In this document: in pieces, positions 17,517 to 26,143 of the stretch
Layout of the letters: every line of letters begins with the position of its first letter
Numbering within the stretch: position 1 is the stretch's first letter
Assembly (NCBI RefSeq): GCF_003990645.1
Contig: NZ_RYZK01000001.1
Location: 806,001 to 870,000 of the forward strand
Reading direction: 5' to 3'
DNA: 64,000 nucleotides
DNA from: Shimia sediminis
GTDB lineage: Bacteria; Pseudomonadota; Alphaproteobacteria; Rhodobacterales; Rhodobacteraceae
Program-made: the position numbers and the translations under genes
The notes under the pieces: model-generated
The model's input: the letters and a program-made list of their open reading frames with translations, nothing else
Told to the model about the DNA's origin: nothing
Databases searched by the model: none

Positions 17517-18716
17517 ATGGCATTCCCGGTTTTGGCTCGGACATCGGTGCGCATTCTCATGGCCAGCGTTGCCCTCGGCGCGCTTGCGGCCTGCGAGGAT
17601 GGGCTGGACTATGACATGCGCGGTGGCTTTGGCAGCACGCTGGACACCACGACAGCGGCACAAAACGCGACCGCCGAACGCCCGCGGCCCGACAAACGCG
17701 GCATCATCTCTTACCCGAACTACCAGGTCGCGATTGCCCGCCGGGGGGACACTCTGACAGACGTGGCCACCCGCATCGATATGCCGGTGGCAGACCTGGC
17801 CGGATACAACGGCATCCGCCCCGACGACACGCTGCGCCAGGGCGAAGTCATTGCCCTGCCCTATCGCGTCGCCGAACCCTCAGCCGCAACCGGTGGCACC
17901 GGCGTCGTCACGCCGCCCTCGAACGTGGACATCACCGCCCTTGCAGGCAACGCCATCGACGACAGTTCTGCCGCGACCTCTCGTGTGGACAGCGAACCGT
18001 TGCAACCTGCGCCCAAGAACGCGCCCAAAGGGGAAACCGGGCTTGAACCCATTCGCCACAAGGTGAAACGCGGCGAGACTGCCTTTACCATCTCGCGGCT
18101 CTACAACGTGACACCACGCGCCCTGTCGGAATGGAATGGGCTCGACAGCTCGTATACGATCCGTGAAAACCAGATCCTGCTGATCCCACCGGCCAGCACG
18201 AAAAAATCCGGCGGCTCCACCGCCGCAACCGCTGCAGCCGCTGCCACAACGGCACCGGGACAGGGCACACCAACCCCAACCCCGCCAAGCGCCAACAAAC
18301 CCCTGCCCGAACCCGAGGCCGAGGTGACCAAGCCTGCCTCACCGGATATGGGGGAAACCCAGACCTCCAAGGCGCGCATGGACTATCCTGTTAAAGGCAG
18401 CATTATTCGCCCCTATTCCAAGGGCAAGAACAACGGCATCGACATTTCCGCCCCCGCTGGCAGCCCGGTCAAGGCCGCCTCGGGTGGCAAGGTGGCCGCA
18501 ATCACCACGGATGCGGACAACGTCAAGATCGTCGTGCTGCGTCACGACAACAATCTGATGACAGTTTATTACAACGTCGATGCGGTCAGCGTGAAAAAGG
18601 GTGCCAACGTCAAGCGCGGGCAATCGATTGCCAAGGTGCCCTCGGGTGACAGTTTCGTACATTTCGAGGTGCGCAAGGGCTTCGACTCGGTCGATCCGAT
18701 CCCCTATCTGCAGTGA
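17517..18716 (+). CDS. nlpD: NlpD-like lipoprotein, LysM plus degenerate M23 domain
   Basis: A 399-residue envelope lipoprotein with a signal peptide ending in the lipobox LGALAAC, LysM peptidoglycan-binding modules near residues 70-115 and 178-225, a Ser/Thr/Pro/Ala linker, and a LytM/M23-type domain from about 289. The zinc-binding positions I can align are replaced: the first His of HxGxD is Asn305, the His of the YAH motif is Asn353, and the first His of the final HxH is Phe380. So it is probably an amidase activator, as E. coli NlpD is, and not an endopeptidase. ATG 17517 preferred over TTG 17496. Confidence 0.88.
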   Translation: MAFPVLARTSVRILMASVALGALAACEDGLDYDMRGGFGSTLDTTTAAQNATAERPRPDKRGIISYPNYQVAIARRGDTLTDVATRIDMPVADLAGYNGIRPDDTLRQGEVIALPYRVAEPSAATGGTGVVTPPSNVDITALAGNAIDDSSAATSRVDSEPLQPAPKNAPKGETGLEPIRHKVKRGETAFTISRLYNVTPRALSEWNGLDSSYTIRENQILLIPPASTKKSGGSTAATAAAAATTAPGQGTPTPTPPSANKPLPEPEAEVTKPASPDMGETQTSKARMDYPVKGSIIRPYSKGKNNGIDISAPAGSPVKAASGGKVAAITTDADNVKIVVLRHDNNLMTVYYNVDAVSVKKGANVKRGQSIAKVPSGDSFVHFEVRKGFDSVDPIPYLQ

Positions 18717-18736
18717 CGTGGGACAGCGCGCGCAGC

Positions 18737-19579
18737 TTAGCTAAGCTTCACGCCCCGTCGTCCCGCCAAATCGATGAAATACTGCCACGCCACCCGGCCC
18801 GAGCGCGCGCCGCGCGTGGCCTGCCATTCGATGGCTTCGGCCCAGAGCGTGTCCTCGTCGATCTCGACCCCATAGGCGGCACAATAGCCCCGGATCATAT
18901 CGAGGTATTCGTCCTGCGAACAGGGATGGAAACCGAGCCACAGGCCGAAACGATCCGACAGCGACACCTTTTCCTCAACCGCTTCGGATGGGTTGATGGC
19001 GCTAGACCGCTCGTTTTCGATCATGTCGCGCGGCATCAGGTGGCGCCGGTTCGAAGTGGCGTAAAACACCACGTTTTCGGGGCGCCCTTCGATCCCGCCA
19101 TCCAACACGGCCTTGAGCGACTTGTAATGCTGGTCATCGTGGCTGAACGACAGATCATCGCAGAACAACAGGAACCTCTCTTCGCGTCCCCGCAGCAGAT
19201 TCAATAACCGTGCAACACTCGGCAGGTCCTCCCGCTGCAATTCCACGATCTTCAGCGGCAATCCCTGTTGCAGCACCTCCGCATGAACCGCCTTCACGAG
19301 CGAGGATTTCCCCATGCCCCGTGCCCCCCACAAGAGGGCGTTGTTGGCAGGCAATCCGCGGGCAAACTGCGCCGTGTTTTCCAACAGCGTGTTGCGCGAA
19401 CGATCGACACCAATCAACAGCGAAAGGTCCACGCGGTTGACCTTGGCCACCGGCTCCAGCCGATCCGGTTCCACATGCCACACGAACGCGTCTGCCGCGG
19501 CAAAATCCGGGGCTTTCAGCGGCGCAGGCGACATGCGCTCCAGCGCGTCAGCAATGCGGGTCAGCTTGTCCTGGTCCAT
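18737..19579 (-). CDS. DUF815 family AAA-type ATP-binding protein
   Basis: 280 residues with Walker A LLWGARGMGKSSLVKAVH near residue 85, Walker B RFLLFCDDLSF, and an arginine-rich sensor region (YATSNRRHLMPRD). This is the arrangement of DUF815 ATPases, whose biological role is unknown. ATG 19579 with GGAG upstream is chosen over TTG 19591. It converges with nlpD, whose stop is only 20 bp away, and no terminator separates them; a 14-bp AGCTTAG-type palindrome (18734-18747) covers the stop codon. Confidence 0.85.
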   Translation of the reverse strand: MDQDKLTRIADALERMSPAPLKAPDFAAADAFVWHVEPDRLEPVAKVNRVDLSLLIGVDRSRNTLLENTAQFARGLPANNALLWGARGMGKSSLVKAVHAEVLQQGLPLKIVELQREDLPSVARLLNLLRGREERFLLFCDDLSFSHDDQHYKSLKAVLDGGIEGRPENVVFYATSNRRHLMPRDMIENERSSAINPSEAVEEKVSLSDRFGLWLGFHPCSQDEYLDMIRGYCAAYGVEIDEDTLWAEAIEWQATRGARSGRVAWQYFIDLAGRRGVKLS

Positions 19580-19644
19580 GAGACACTCCAATCGTTCGGG
19601 ACAGGTTCAAACCATGTTCGCCGTCCCTGAACAAGCCCCCCCAT

Positions 19645-19679
19645 AAGAAAACGCGCCAGACCCTGGGCCCGGCGCGTTT
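19645..19679 (-). terminator. Intrinsic terminator after tatC
   Basis: On the minus strand a perfect 9-bp stem AAACGCGCC/GGCGCGTTT (19649-19657 with 19671-19679) is followed by TTCTTATG-like T-rich sequence, 20 bp after the tatC stop. It should end the tatABC transcript ahead of the DUF815 gene. Confidence 0.75.
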
Positions 19680-19698
19680 GATCTAACGACGATGTAGA

Positions 19699-20661
19699 TC
19701 AGGACTTGGCGTTGTCCTCGTCCTCTTCGTCGAATTCTTTCATCAGCGGATCATCGGCCTCTTCTTCGTCGTCTTCAAACCAGACGCCCTCGGCCCGCAG
19801 CTTGGCTTCGCGCTTCTTCTCGACGCGGTGCACCAGGAAGATCGACACCTCATAAAGACCATAAACCACGGTGAAGAGGATCAGCTGGGTCACAACATCC
19901 GGCGGGGTAACCAGGGCCGCCAGCACCAGAATGGCAACCATGGCGTATTTGCGCACGCTGCCCAGACCGCGAGCTGACACGAGGCCGGCCTTGCCCATCA
20001 GGGTGAGCAATACGGGCAACTGGAAACACAGACCAAACGCCATGATGAATTTCAGCGTGATATCCAGGCTTTCATTCACCTTGCCGAAAAAGGTGACCTT
20101 GATGCCTTCCTGCGTCTCCGGCACGGCCACAACCTCGCCCGGCACCTCCGGGCTCGCCTCGGACAGGAGGTTGGCAAAAATCGAGCTGACGTCGGCAAAG
20201 CCCAGGAAAAACGACATTGCCAGGGGGGTCACGACAAAATGCGCAAACGATGCCCCAAGCAGGAACATGAACGGCGACGCGACCAGAAACGGCAGGAACG
20301 CGCCTTTTTCGTTCTTGTAAAGCCCCGGCGCCACAAAACGCCACATCTGCATGGCGATATACGGAAAGGCCATGGCGAACCCAAAGACCATCGAAATCCG
20401 GAACAGCGTGAACAGGTACTCTTGCGGCGACGTGTATTGCAGTGTCGGAGAGGGATCACCCAGTGCCCGCAGCGACGCCTCGATCGGGGCCAGCAGGAAA
20501 TTCAGGATATGCACCGCGATAAAGTCCCCACCGATGGGGATAAAGCAAATGGTGATCCCGACAATCAGCGCCAGGACCGAGCGGATAAGCCGCGTGCGCA
20601 GCTCTGCCAGATGCTCAATCAACGGGGCCGAGCTGTCTTCGATCTCGTCGGTGTTGCTCAT
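19699..20661 (-). CDS. tatC: Twin-arginine translocase subunit TatC
   Basis: Inner-membrane receptor that recognises the twin-arginine signal peptide of folded proteins. The 320 residues include six membrane helices and the conserved [16 protein letters not shown] near the N-terminus plus [12 protein letters not shown] in the first periplasmic loop region. The acidic C-terminus ([20 protein letters not shown]) is longer than in E. coli. The ATG overlaps the tatB stop by 4 bp. Confidence 0.95.
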   Translation of the reverse strand: MSNTDEIEDSSAPLIEHLAELRTRLIRSVLALIVGITICFIPIGGDFIAVHILNFLLAPIEASLRALGDPSPTLQYTSPQEYLFTLFRISMVFGFAMAFPYIAMQMWRFVAPGLYKNEKGAFLPFLVASPFMFLLGASFAHFVVTPLAMSFFLGFADVSSIFANLLSEASPEVPGEVVAVPETQEGIKVTFFGKVNESLDITLKFIMAFGLCFQLPVLLTLMGKAGLVSARGLGSVRKYAMVAILVLAALVTPPDVVTQLILFTVVYGLYEVSIFLVHRVEKKREAKLRAEGVWFEDDEEEADDPLMKEFDEEDEDNAKS

Positions 20662-21164
20662 TCTTTGTCCTCAGAGGGGGCCGTATTTGCAGTCGCGTCG
20701 AACTTGCGCGCCGACTCGGCCCGTGCCCGGGCCTCGGCTGCCACTTTTTCCGCCGCTTCGGCCTCGGCCTCCAGGCGCTCCTGTGCCTTCTTGGCGGTGG
20801 CGTCCTGGATCTTCTTGGCGTTGTCCGCGCGCTCTTTGGCGAGCTTGCCAGTGTTGCTGGTTGGATCAATGCCCAGATCGGTGACAGACTTCAGCGCGTC
20901 ATTGGCCGCACTGCGCGTCGCCGCAACCGGGTTTGCCGCCTTGGCATAGACGTCGCCTGCACTTTTCAGCGTGTCCGTCACATCCTTGACGCCCGCCTGA
21001 TCCGCCGCCTGGTTCATGGCGCTTGAGAACTCGCGCGCCATCCCTTTGGCCTTGCCGACAAACTGGCCGACCTGCCGGAACAATACGGGCAAATCCTTGG
21101 GCCCCACGACAATCAGCGCAACAACGCCGATCACCAGGAGCTCGGTCATACCGAGATCAAACAT
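20658..21164 (-). CDS. tatB: Sec-independent protein translocase TatB
   Basis: 168 residues starting [26 protein letters not shown], one membrane helix with the Glu8-type TatB signature, followed by an amphipathic helix and a long Ala/Glu/Lys coiled-coil-like tail. It partners TatC in signal-peptide recognition. It lies between tatA (18 bp upstream) and tatC (4-bp overlap). Confidence 0.93.
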   Translation of the reverse strand: MFDLGMTELLVIGVVALIVVGPKDLPVLFRQVGQFVGKAKGMAREFSSAMNQAADQAGVKDVTDTLKSAGDVYAKAANPVAATRSAANDALKSVTDLGIDPTSNTGKLAKERADNAKKIQDATAKKAQERLEAEAEAAEKVAAEARARAESARKFDATANTAPSEDKE

Positions 21165-21182
21165 GGCGCGTCAGACCCCGTC

Positions 21183-21401
21183 TCAGACTTTGTCTTTGTC
21201 TTCTTCGGGGGTGATGTCCTTGGCCGCATCAGCAACGTCCTGCTCCAGCTGGTCCTCCCCTTCCTTGATGCCCTTTTTGAACGAGGTGATGCCTTTGCCC
21301 ACTTCGCCCATCAGGCCCGAGATTTTGCCGCGGCCAAACAGCACCAGCACAACAACTGCGATCAACAGAAGGCCAGGAAGGCCGATATTTCCGATACCCA
21401 T
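21183..21401 (-). CDS. tatA: Sec-independent protein translocase TatA
   Basis: 72 residues: MGIGNIGLPGLLLIAVVVLVLFGRGKI, the single membrane helix with the FGRGKI motif, then an amphipathic helix and an acidic tail (ITPEEDKDKV). TatA oligomers form the translocation path. ATG 21401 is preceded by a good AGGAG, so upstream in-frame codons are not the start. First gene of the tatABC operon. Confidence 0.93.
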   Translation of the reverse strand: MGIGNIGLPGLLLIAVVVLVLFGRGKISGLMGEVGKGITSFKKGIKEGEDQLEQDVADAAKDITPEEDKDKV

Positions 21402-21537
21402 GGGTTTTCTCCTATGCATCGGGGCGGGAGTGTCCGCCTCCGGTAAATGACCCGACATAGTTAAAACTTCGCCGCCGGAACGAAAAGTGCCAAATCCGCC
21501 CGGTATGGCGGTTTTTGAGCGGTTTTTGGCAAGAGTT

Positions 21538-21572
21538 TTGTCAACAGCTTGTCAGTTGACAGGTTTTTGTCA
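21538..21572. promoter_or_regulatory. Operator-like TTGTCA array between tatA and the WYL regulator
   Basis: TGTCAAC (21539-21545) and GTTGACA (21555-21561) form a perfect inverted repeat with a 9-bp spacer. TTGTCA occurs three times in direct orientation at 21538, 21549 and 21567. The array is 30-65 bp upstream of the WYL regulator start. It fits an autoregulatory operator; the binding protein is inferred only from position. Confidence 0.55.
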
Positions 21573-21603
21573 GTAATAAGGGAAATCCTTAGGAGAATCA
21601 CCC

Positions 21604-22266
21604 ATGAAACGCTCGGACCGGCTCTATGACCTGATTCAGATTCTCAAGGACGGTCGCCTGCACCGCGCAGAGGACATGGCCCGCAATCTTGGCGTCTCTG
21701 TGCGCACTATCTATCGTGACATGGATACACTTGCCGCCAGCGGTGTCCCGGTCGAAGGCGAACGCGGTGTCGGCTATTCGGCGCGCGCCGCCATTACCCT
21801 GCCCCCCCTGAACCTGACCGAGACAGAGCTAGAGGCGCTGCATCTGGGGCTGGCGGCCGTGGGCAACGGCGTTGATGGCGACCTCAAGGACGCCGCCGAA
21901 ACGCTCAGCGCCAAGATCGACGCCGTCCTCCCCGAGGATCGCCACGGCGCGCCCAAAAGCTTTGGTTTCGCGGTCTATCCCTTTGCCGACGCCGCCCATG
22001 GTTTCAAGTTCCTCGGCACCCTGCGCAGCGCCATTCGCAACCGCCAGAAACTGCGTGTGACAATGCAGAACGCGGCTGTCCTTGATGTTCGCCCCCTGAA
22101 ACTCGACTACTGGGGCCGCATCTGGACCTGTCTGGTCTGGAGCGATACTGACGACAGCTTTGTCACCTTACGTGCCGATCAGATGCAGGTCGTCGCGATC
22201 CTGCCGGGGTTGTTCGTTGACGAACCCGGCAAGCGCCTCGAGGATTACGACCCTACTGCACAATGA
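21604..22266 (+). CDS. YafY-type HTH and WYL-domain transcriptional regulator
   Basis: 220 residues. The N-terminal HTH_11-type domain (residues 1-58, VSVRTIYRDMDTLAASGVPV) recognises DNA, and the C-terminal WYL-type domain (from about 140; LRVTMQNAAVLDVRPLKLDYWG) is thought to bind a small ligand or nucleic acid. AGGAG precedes ATG 21604. It diverges from tatABC, and the operator-like array lies in the shared 200-bp gap. The target genes are unknown. Confidence 0.85.
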   Translation: MKRSDRLYDLIQILKDGRLHRAEDMARNLGVSVRTIYRDMDTLAASGVPVEGERGVGYSARAAITLPPLNLTETELEALHLGLAAVGNGVDGDLKDAAETLSAKIDAVLPEDRHGAPKSFGFAVYPFADAAHGFKFLGTLRSAIRNRQKLRVTMQNAAVLDVRPLKLDYWGRIWTCLVWSDTDDSFVTLRADQMQVVAILPGLFVDEPGKRLEDYDPTAQ

Positions 22267-22343
22267 CACGCAAACGGTGACACGTATCAAGGCCGGTGCC
22301 CCCCTGAAATGCTAAACCTGACATTAATAACCCGGAGGATCTC

Positions 22344-22895
22344 ATGAAAACCGCGCGTTTTTTCATTCTGGCTGGCCTGCTCGCCAGCCCTGCGCTCGCT
22401 GATGAACCTGAATGTCGCAGTTATGGGGCCACTCAGGCCTACGACCGCGAAACCCTTTGCGTCAGCTCCTTTCTCTCCCCGCAGTCAGGCAATCGCTATG
22501 ACGCAAAATCCATCAGCGATGACGACGACCGCACCGCATGGTGTGAAGGTGTCAAAGGCAACGGCGTTGGCGAGTTGATTGCCCTTGAGTGGGACAATGC
22601 CGCTCCGCTGCACAGCCTTTGGATTTCAAATGGCTATACCAAATCTTCCACATCGTTCAGCGCAAATGGGCGCGTCAGGGATGTCACCATCGCTGTGTGG
22701 CGTCAGGGGGCCGCCGATTCAGACTATACCGCTTTTCAGCATCGGCTCGAAGATCATGGCATCGAACAGGGGATCGACATGCCCACGCCCATCGCCCCGC
22801 TCGACCGGGTCCTGATCCGCATTGACAGCGTCTATCCGGGCAGCAAATGGCAAGACACCTGCATCAACGAGATATGGGCAGATTTCGGGATGTAA
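22344..22895 (+). CDS. Secreted protein with NADase-type glycan-binding (discoidin-like) domain
   Basis: 183 residues with a signal peptide (MKTARFFILAGLLASPALA) and a single beta-rich domain containing the characteristic DDDRTAWCEGVKGNGVGELIALEW and LWISNGYTKSSTSFSANGRVRDVTI. That pattern matches the putative glycan-binding module often fused to bacterial NADase-like proteins, standing alone here. Four cysteines could form disulfides in the periplasm. The stop is 3 bp from the convergent ABC gene's stop. Ligand unknown. Confidence 0.65.
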   Translation: MKTARFFILAGLLASPALADEPECRSYGATQAYDRETLCVSSFLSPQSGNRYDAKSISDDDDRTAWCEGVKGNGVGELIALEWDNAAPLHSLWISNGYTKSSTSFSANGRVRDVTIAVWRQGAADSDYTAFQHRLEDHGIEQGIDMPTPIAPLDRVLIRIDSVYPGSKWQDTCINEIWADFGM

Positions 22896-22898
22896 CCG

Positions 22899-23984
22899 CT
22901 ATTCCGTCGCCGGAAAGACAAAACACCGATCCCGCCGAATTGTCAGCCACAAGGGGGTCCCTTCAGCCGGCAGGAACACGTTGGGCACGGTCGCCTTCAG
23001 TGTCGAGCCGTCATAATCCATGCGGAACTCGACAAGGCTTTCGTACCCCATGAAACGCGCGCGCTCGACGACGCCGCGCGCCGCCACACCGTCTGTGGCG
23101 GTCGGGTTCGGCCCTTTGCCGCCGCGATCAAAGTCCAGTTTCAGATGCTGCGGGCGGATCACGATGTCCACATCTTCCCCATCCTGCAGGCCTGGCGTCA
23201 GGAACTGCCCAAAGGGGGTCTCTGTGAGCGCACCTTTACTTTTGCCCCGGATCACATTGATATCGCTGAAAAATCCAACCGCAGCCTTGTCCACAGGCGC
23301 GTTGTAAATATTGTAAGGCGCACCTTGCTGCACAATCTTGCCGTCACGCATCAGCGCGATTTCATCCGCCATGCGCATCGCCTCTTCCGGCTCATGCGTC
23401 ACCAGCAAAACCGCGGTGTCTTCTTCCTTCAACACGCTCAACGTCTCATCGCGGATATCGTCGCGCAGACGGTTGTCCAGCCCCGAGAACGGCTCGTCCA
23501 TCAGCATGATGCGCGGACGCGGCGCCAGCGCACGGGCCAGAGCGATCCGTTGTTGCTCGCCACCCGACAGGACGTGCGGATACTCATCCACGGCCCAGAT
23601 CAGACCCACCTTGTCCAGCAGCTCTTCGACCCGCGCGCGCTTGGCCTCGCGCGTGTCCTTAAGCCCAAAGGCCACGTTGTCGGCCACGGTCATATGCGGA
23701 AACAGCGCAAAATCCTGAAACATCAGCCCGATGTGGCGACGCTCAGGCGGAACACGGAACACCGTGTCACAGATCAGCTTGCCATCGACATAGATCTCAC
23801 CGGAATCCTGCATCTCGACCCCGGCGATCATGCGCAGCGTGGTCGACTTGCCACAGCCCGAGGGTCCCAACAGACAGGTCACATGCCCCGGCTGGATCAT
23901 CAGCGAGACGTCATTGACCACGTCGCGGTCACCAAATCGCCGCTTCAGATGCCGGATTTCAAGCCGGGGAGGAGTTGCCGTCAC
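22899..23984 (-). CDS. ABC transporter ATP-binding protein, iron(III)/FbpC-like
   Basis: 361 residues: an ATPase domain with Walker A GPSGCGKST near residue 39, signature LSGGEQQ, Walker B IMLMDEPFSGLD and switch His in VTHEPEEA, then a C-terminal TOBE-type regulatory domain (from about 250). It resembles FbpC/PotA-class importers of metal or polyamine. No permease or binding-protein genes are near, so it either serves a transporter encoded elsewhere or is an orphan. Ends tail to tail with the secreted-protein gene, only 3 bp apart. Confidence 0.82.
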   Translation of the reverse strand: MTATPPRLEIRHLKRRFGDRDVVNDVSLMIQPGHVTCLLGPSGCGKSTTLRMIAGVEMQDSGEIYVDGKLICDTVFRVPPERRHIGLMFQDFALFPHMTVADNVAFGLKDTREAKRARVEELLDKVGLIWAVDEYPHVLSGGEQQRIALARALAPRPRIMLMDEPFSGLDNRLRDDIRDETLSVLKEEDTAVLLVTHEPEEAMRMADEIALMRDGKIVQQGAPYNIYNAPVDKAAVGFFSDINVIRGKSKGALTETPFGQFLTPGLQDGEDVDIVIRPQHLKLDFDRGGKGPNPTATDGVAARGVVERARFMGYESLVEFRMDYDGSTLKATVPNVFLPAEGTPLWLTIRRDRCFVFPATE

Positions 23985-24085
23985 TTAAGCCTCGCGCGAA
24001 TGCCCAATGAAAACCATCGGAATTGAAAAACCCTTACCAGCCCCCCCACGATGCTGCAAGAGACAGCGCCGGGGCGAATTGCCTC

Positions 24086-25216
24086 TCATGCCGGGTCAAG
24101 AACGTCAAAACGGCGTTCCGCCAGAATCCGACCATTGACTTGCACCGCCACGCTATGTGGTCCGGGATGCAGCCTGAACGTCGTCGCATTGCCTTTCAGC
24201 ACGTGGCGTTTGCGCATCTTCAGGCTTTCACGATCCGTCACAACCCCTTGTTTCAGCTTGAAAACCTTACGACCGGGTTTGCCGCTTGGGCGATGAAAGC
24301 TCAACACGTAATCCACGATAACAGGCGTTTCCGCATCCGCGTCCAGAGCGACTTCAAACTCCAGCGCATCACCAATGGCCACGCTTTCACGGACAAGGGT
24401 GAAAGATGCCACCCGCACAGGCGCATCCGCCCGGTATCCCAACAACTCCAGCGCCCCGGCGTGCCCCTGTTTCACAAGCGTCCGCAACGCATGCCGGGTC
24501 ATCCAGTCCAGCTCTTTCTGCGCCTGCCGCCCCTCTTGGTGCCACTCCCCCAGCCGCGCCACCACGGCCTCGGGATCAATCTTGGCAATGTCATTCAGGT
24601 GATTGGCAACCGAACGCGTCACATAGCGCGTCGGATCCGCATGCAGCCTATCCAGCAATGGCAAGGCCCGCATCGGATCCATGGTGATGGCCTTGGCCCA
24701 GGGCAGTTTCGGGCGCGTGCCCTCGCTGACCAGCCGCCGAACGTGATAGTTGCCATCCCCGGCCCACGCCTCGAGCCGCGCAAGGGTCTCTTCTGGCCAA
24801 CGGTTCAAAAACGGGCGGATGTAGAACTCCATGGAAAACCGCTGGGTCGCCGCATAGAGCAGCTCCAGCGCCCGCTCTCGATGCGCCTCCAGCCCATGCC
24901 GCACGGCCAGAATACCCGGCACCGCGTGGATGAACCGGCCAAAATCATCGTCCCTCAGCCCGGGATCAAGCGGCGCAGGCATTGCGGCCTCAAGCTGTTC
25001 TGCCATCTCGACGAAGTCCGGAGCCAACCGCGCCGCAACGCAATCCGCGATCCACTCCAGTCGCTCCAGCAGCTCGCGCCCGTCAAGACCGGCCACCACC
25101 TCGCGGTGAAACCCCTCGCCGTCAAACCCAGCAATGGCGGTCGCGTATTCGGCCGCCAAATCACTTAAGGAATCAGCGTTAAATAGCTGATCTTTCAACG
25201 AAAACCCTTGCGCCAT
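24086..25216 (-). CDS. AlkD-like DNA alkylation repair HEAT-repeat protein
   Basis: 376 residues made of helical HEAT-like repeats, with YIRPFLNRWPEETLARLEAWAGDGNYHVRRLVSEGTRPKLPWAKA as the recognisable core of AlkD-type glycosylase-like proteins. A C-terminal region (from about 275) is beta-rich (VASFTLVRESVAIGDALEFEVAL) and is an extra part compared with minimal AlkD. Start ATG 25216 lies 2 bp after the stop of the SDR gene, so the two are co-transcribed. Exact lesion specificity cannot be read. Confidence 0.75.
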   Translation of the reverse strand: MAQGFSLKDQLFNADSLSDLAAEYATAIAGFDGEGFHREVVAGLDGRELLERLEWIADCVAARLAPDFVEMAEQLEAAMPAPLDPGLRDDDFGRFIHAVPGILAVRHGLEAHRERALELLYAATQRFSMEFYIRPFLNRWPEETLARLEAWAGDGNYHVRRLVSEGTRPKLPWAKAITMDPMRALPLLDRLHADPTRYVTRSVANHLNDIAKIDPEAVVARLGEWHQEGRQAQKELDWMTRHALRTLVKQGHAGALELLGYRADAPVRVASFTLVRESVAIGDALEFEVALDADAETPVIVDYVLSFHRPSGKPGRKVFKLKQGVVTDRESLKMRKRHVLKGNATTFRLHPGPHSVAVQVNGRILAERRFDVLDPA

Positions 25217-25218
25217 TC

Positions 25219-25998
25219 TCAGAGCGTGGCGTTGACGTTGCCACCATCCAGCAGCACGTTCTGCCCCACCATGAAACTGGCATATTGCGAGCACATAAAG
25301 GCGCAGGTCGCACCAAAGTCACGTGGATTCCCGTCCCGTCCTGCGGGGATCGTTGCCTGCCGCGCCGCACGCGCCTCTTCAAAACTGATGCCCTGGTTTT
25401 GCGAGGTGCCCCTGTCCAACGCGTCAATCCGATCGGTGGCATGGCTGCCCGGAAGCAGATTGTTGATACAAACCCCATGCGGCGCGACCTGCCGCGAGGT
25501 GCCCGCCACATAGCCGGTCAACCCGGCCCGTGCAGAATTCGACAGCCCCAATACCGCGATCGGCGCCTTTACGGATTGCGAGGTGATGTTCACCACGCGC
25601 CCCCATCTCTTTTCAATCATCCCGGGCACCAGCGCCTTGATCAGCGCAATGGGGGTCAGCATGTTGGCATCCAGCGCCGCGACAAAGTCGTCCCGATCCC
25701 AGTCCGTCCACATCCCCGGAGGTGGGCCACCTGCGTTATTGACAAGAATATCAACACCCTGCGCCGCTTCGATCAGCTTGGATTGGCCTTCAGGCGTGGT
25801 CACATCCACCGCCACCGTTGCCACCTCAACGCCGAAACGGTCGCGCAAATCCTGCGCAGCAGCTTCCAGTGCTTCGGCCCCGCGGGCATTCATCACCAGA
25901 TTCACACCGGCTTCGGCCAAGGCCGTGGCGCAGGCCAGCCCCAAGCCTTTGGATGATGCACAGACCAATGCGCGCTTTCCCTTGATCCCCAGATCCAT
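25219..25998 (-). CDS. SDR-fold oxidoreductase with altered active site
   Basis: 259 residues with a Rossmann motif ASSKGLGLA near residue 15 and NNAGGPPPG near 88. The active-site YxxxK is replaced by SNSAR at residues 153-157 when aligned on the following AGL, so the canonical Tyr and Lys are missing while Ser140 or Ser142 remains. The variant seems to be a known subgroup of SDRs, but its reaction is not established. ATG 25998 has a GGGAG ribosome-binding site. It is the first gene of a pair with the AlkD-like gene. Confidence 0.8.
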   Translation of the reverse strand: MDLGIKGKRALVCASSKGLGLACATALAEAGVNLVMNARGAEALEAAAQDLRDRFGVEVATVAVDVTTPEGQSKLIEAAQGVDILVNNAGGPPPGMWTDWDRDDFVAALDANMLTPIALIKALVPGMIEKRWGRVVNITSQSVKAPIAVLGLSNSARAGLTGYVAGTSRQVAPHGVCINNLLPGSHATDRIDALDRGTSQNQGISFEEARAARQATIPAGRDGNPRDFGATCAFMCSQYASFMVGQNVLLDGGNVNATL

Positions 25999-26143
25999 GA
26001 TCTCACTCCCTGTTCGTTGAATTGCGACCATGTAAATCACATTTCCCGGCAAGGGCCAGCAAATTGCCGGGCGCCGGGCCACAAAGCGCCACAATCTCAA
26101 GGCAATGCTTGAACAAAGCCCGTAAAAGCGCGAAATTGAGCAG

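Noticed and set aside
22899-23984. Complete iron transporter operon
   Set aside because: Only the ATPase is present; the neighbouring genes are a secreted protein and an AlkD-like gene with no permease or binding protein.
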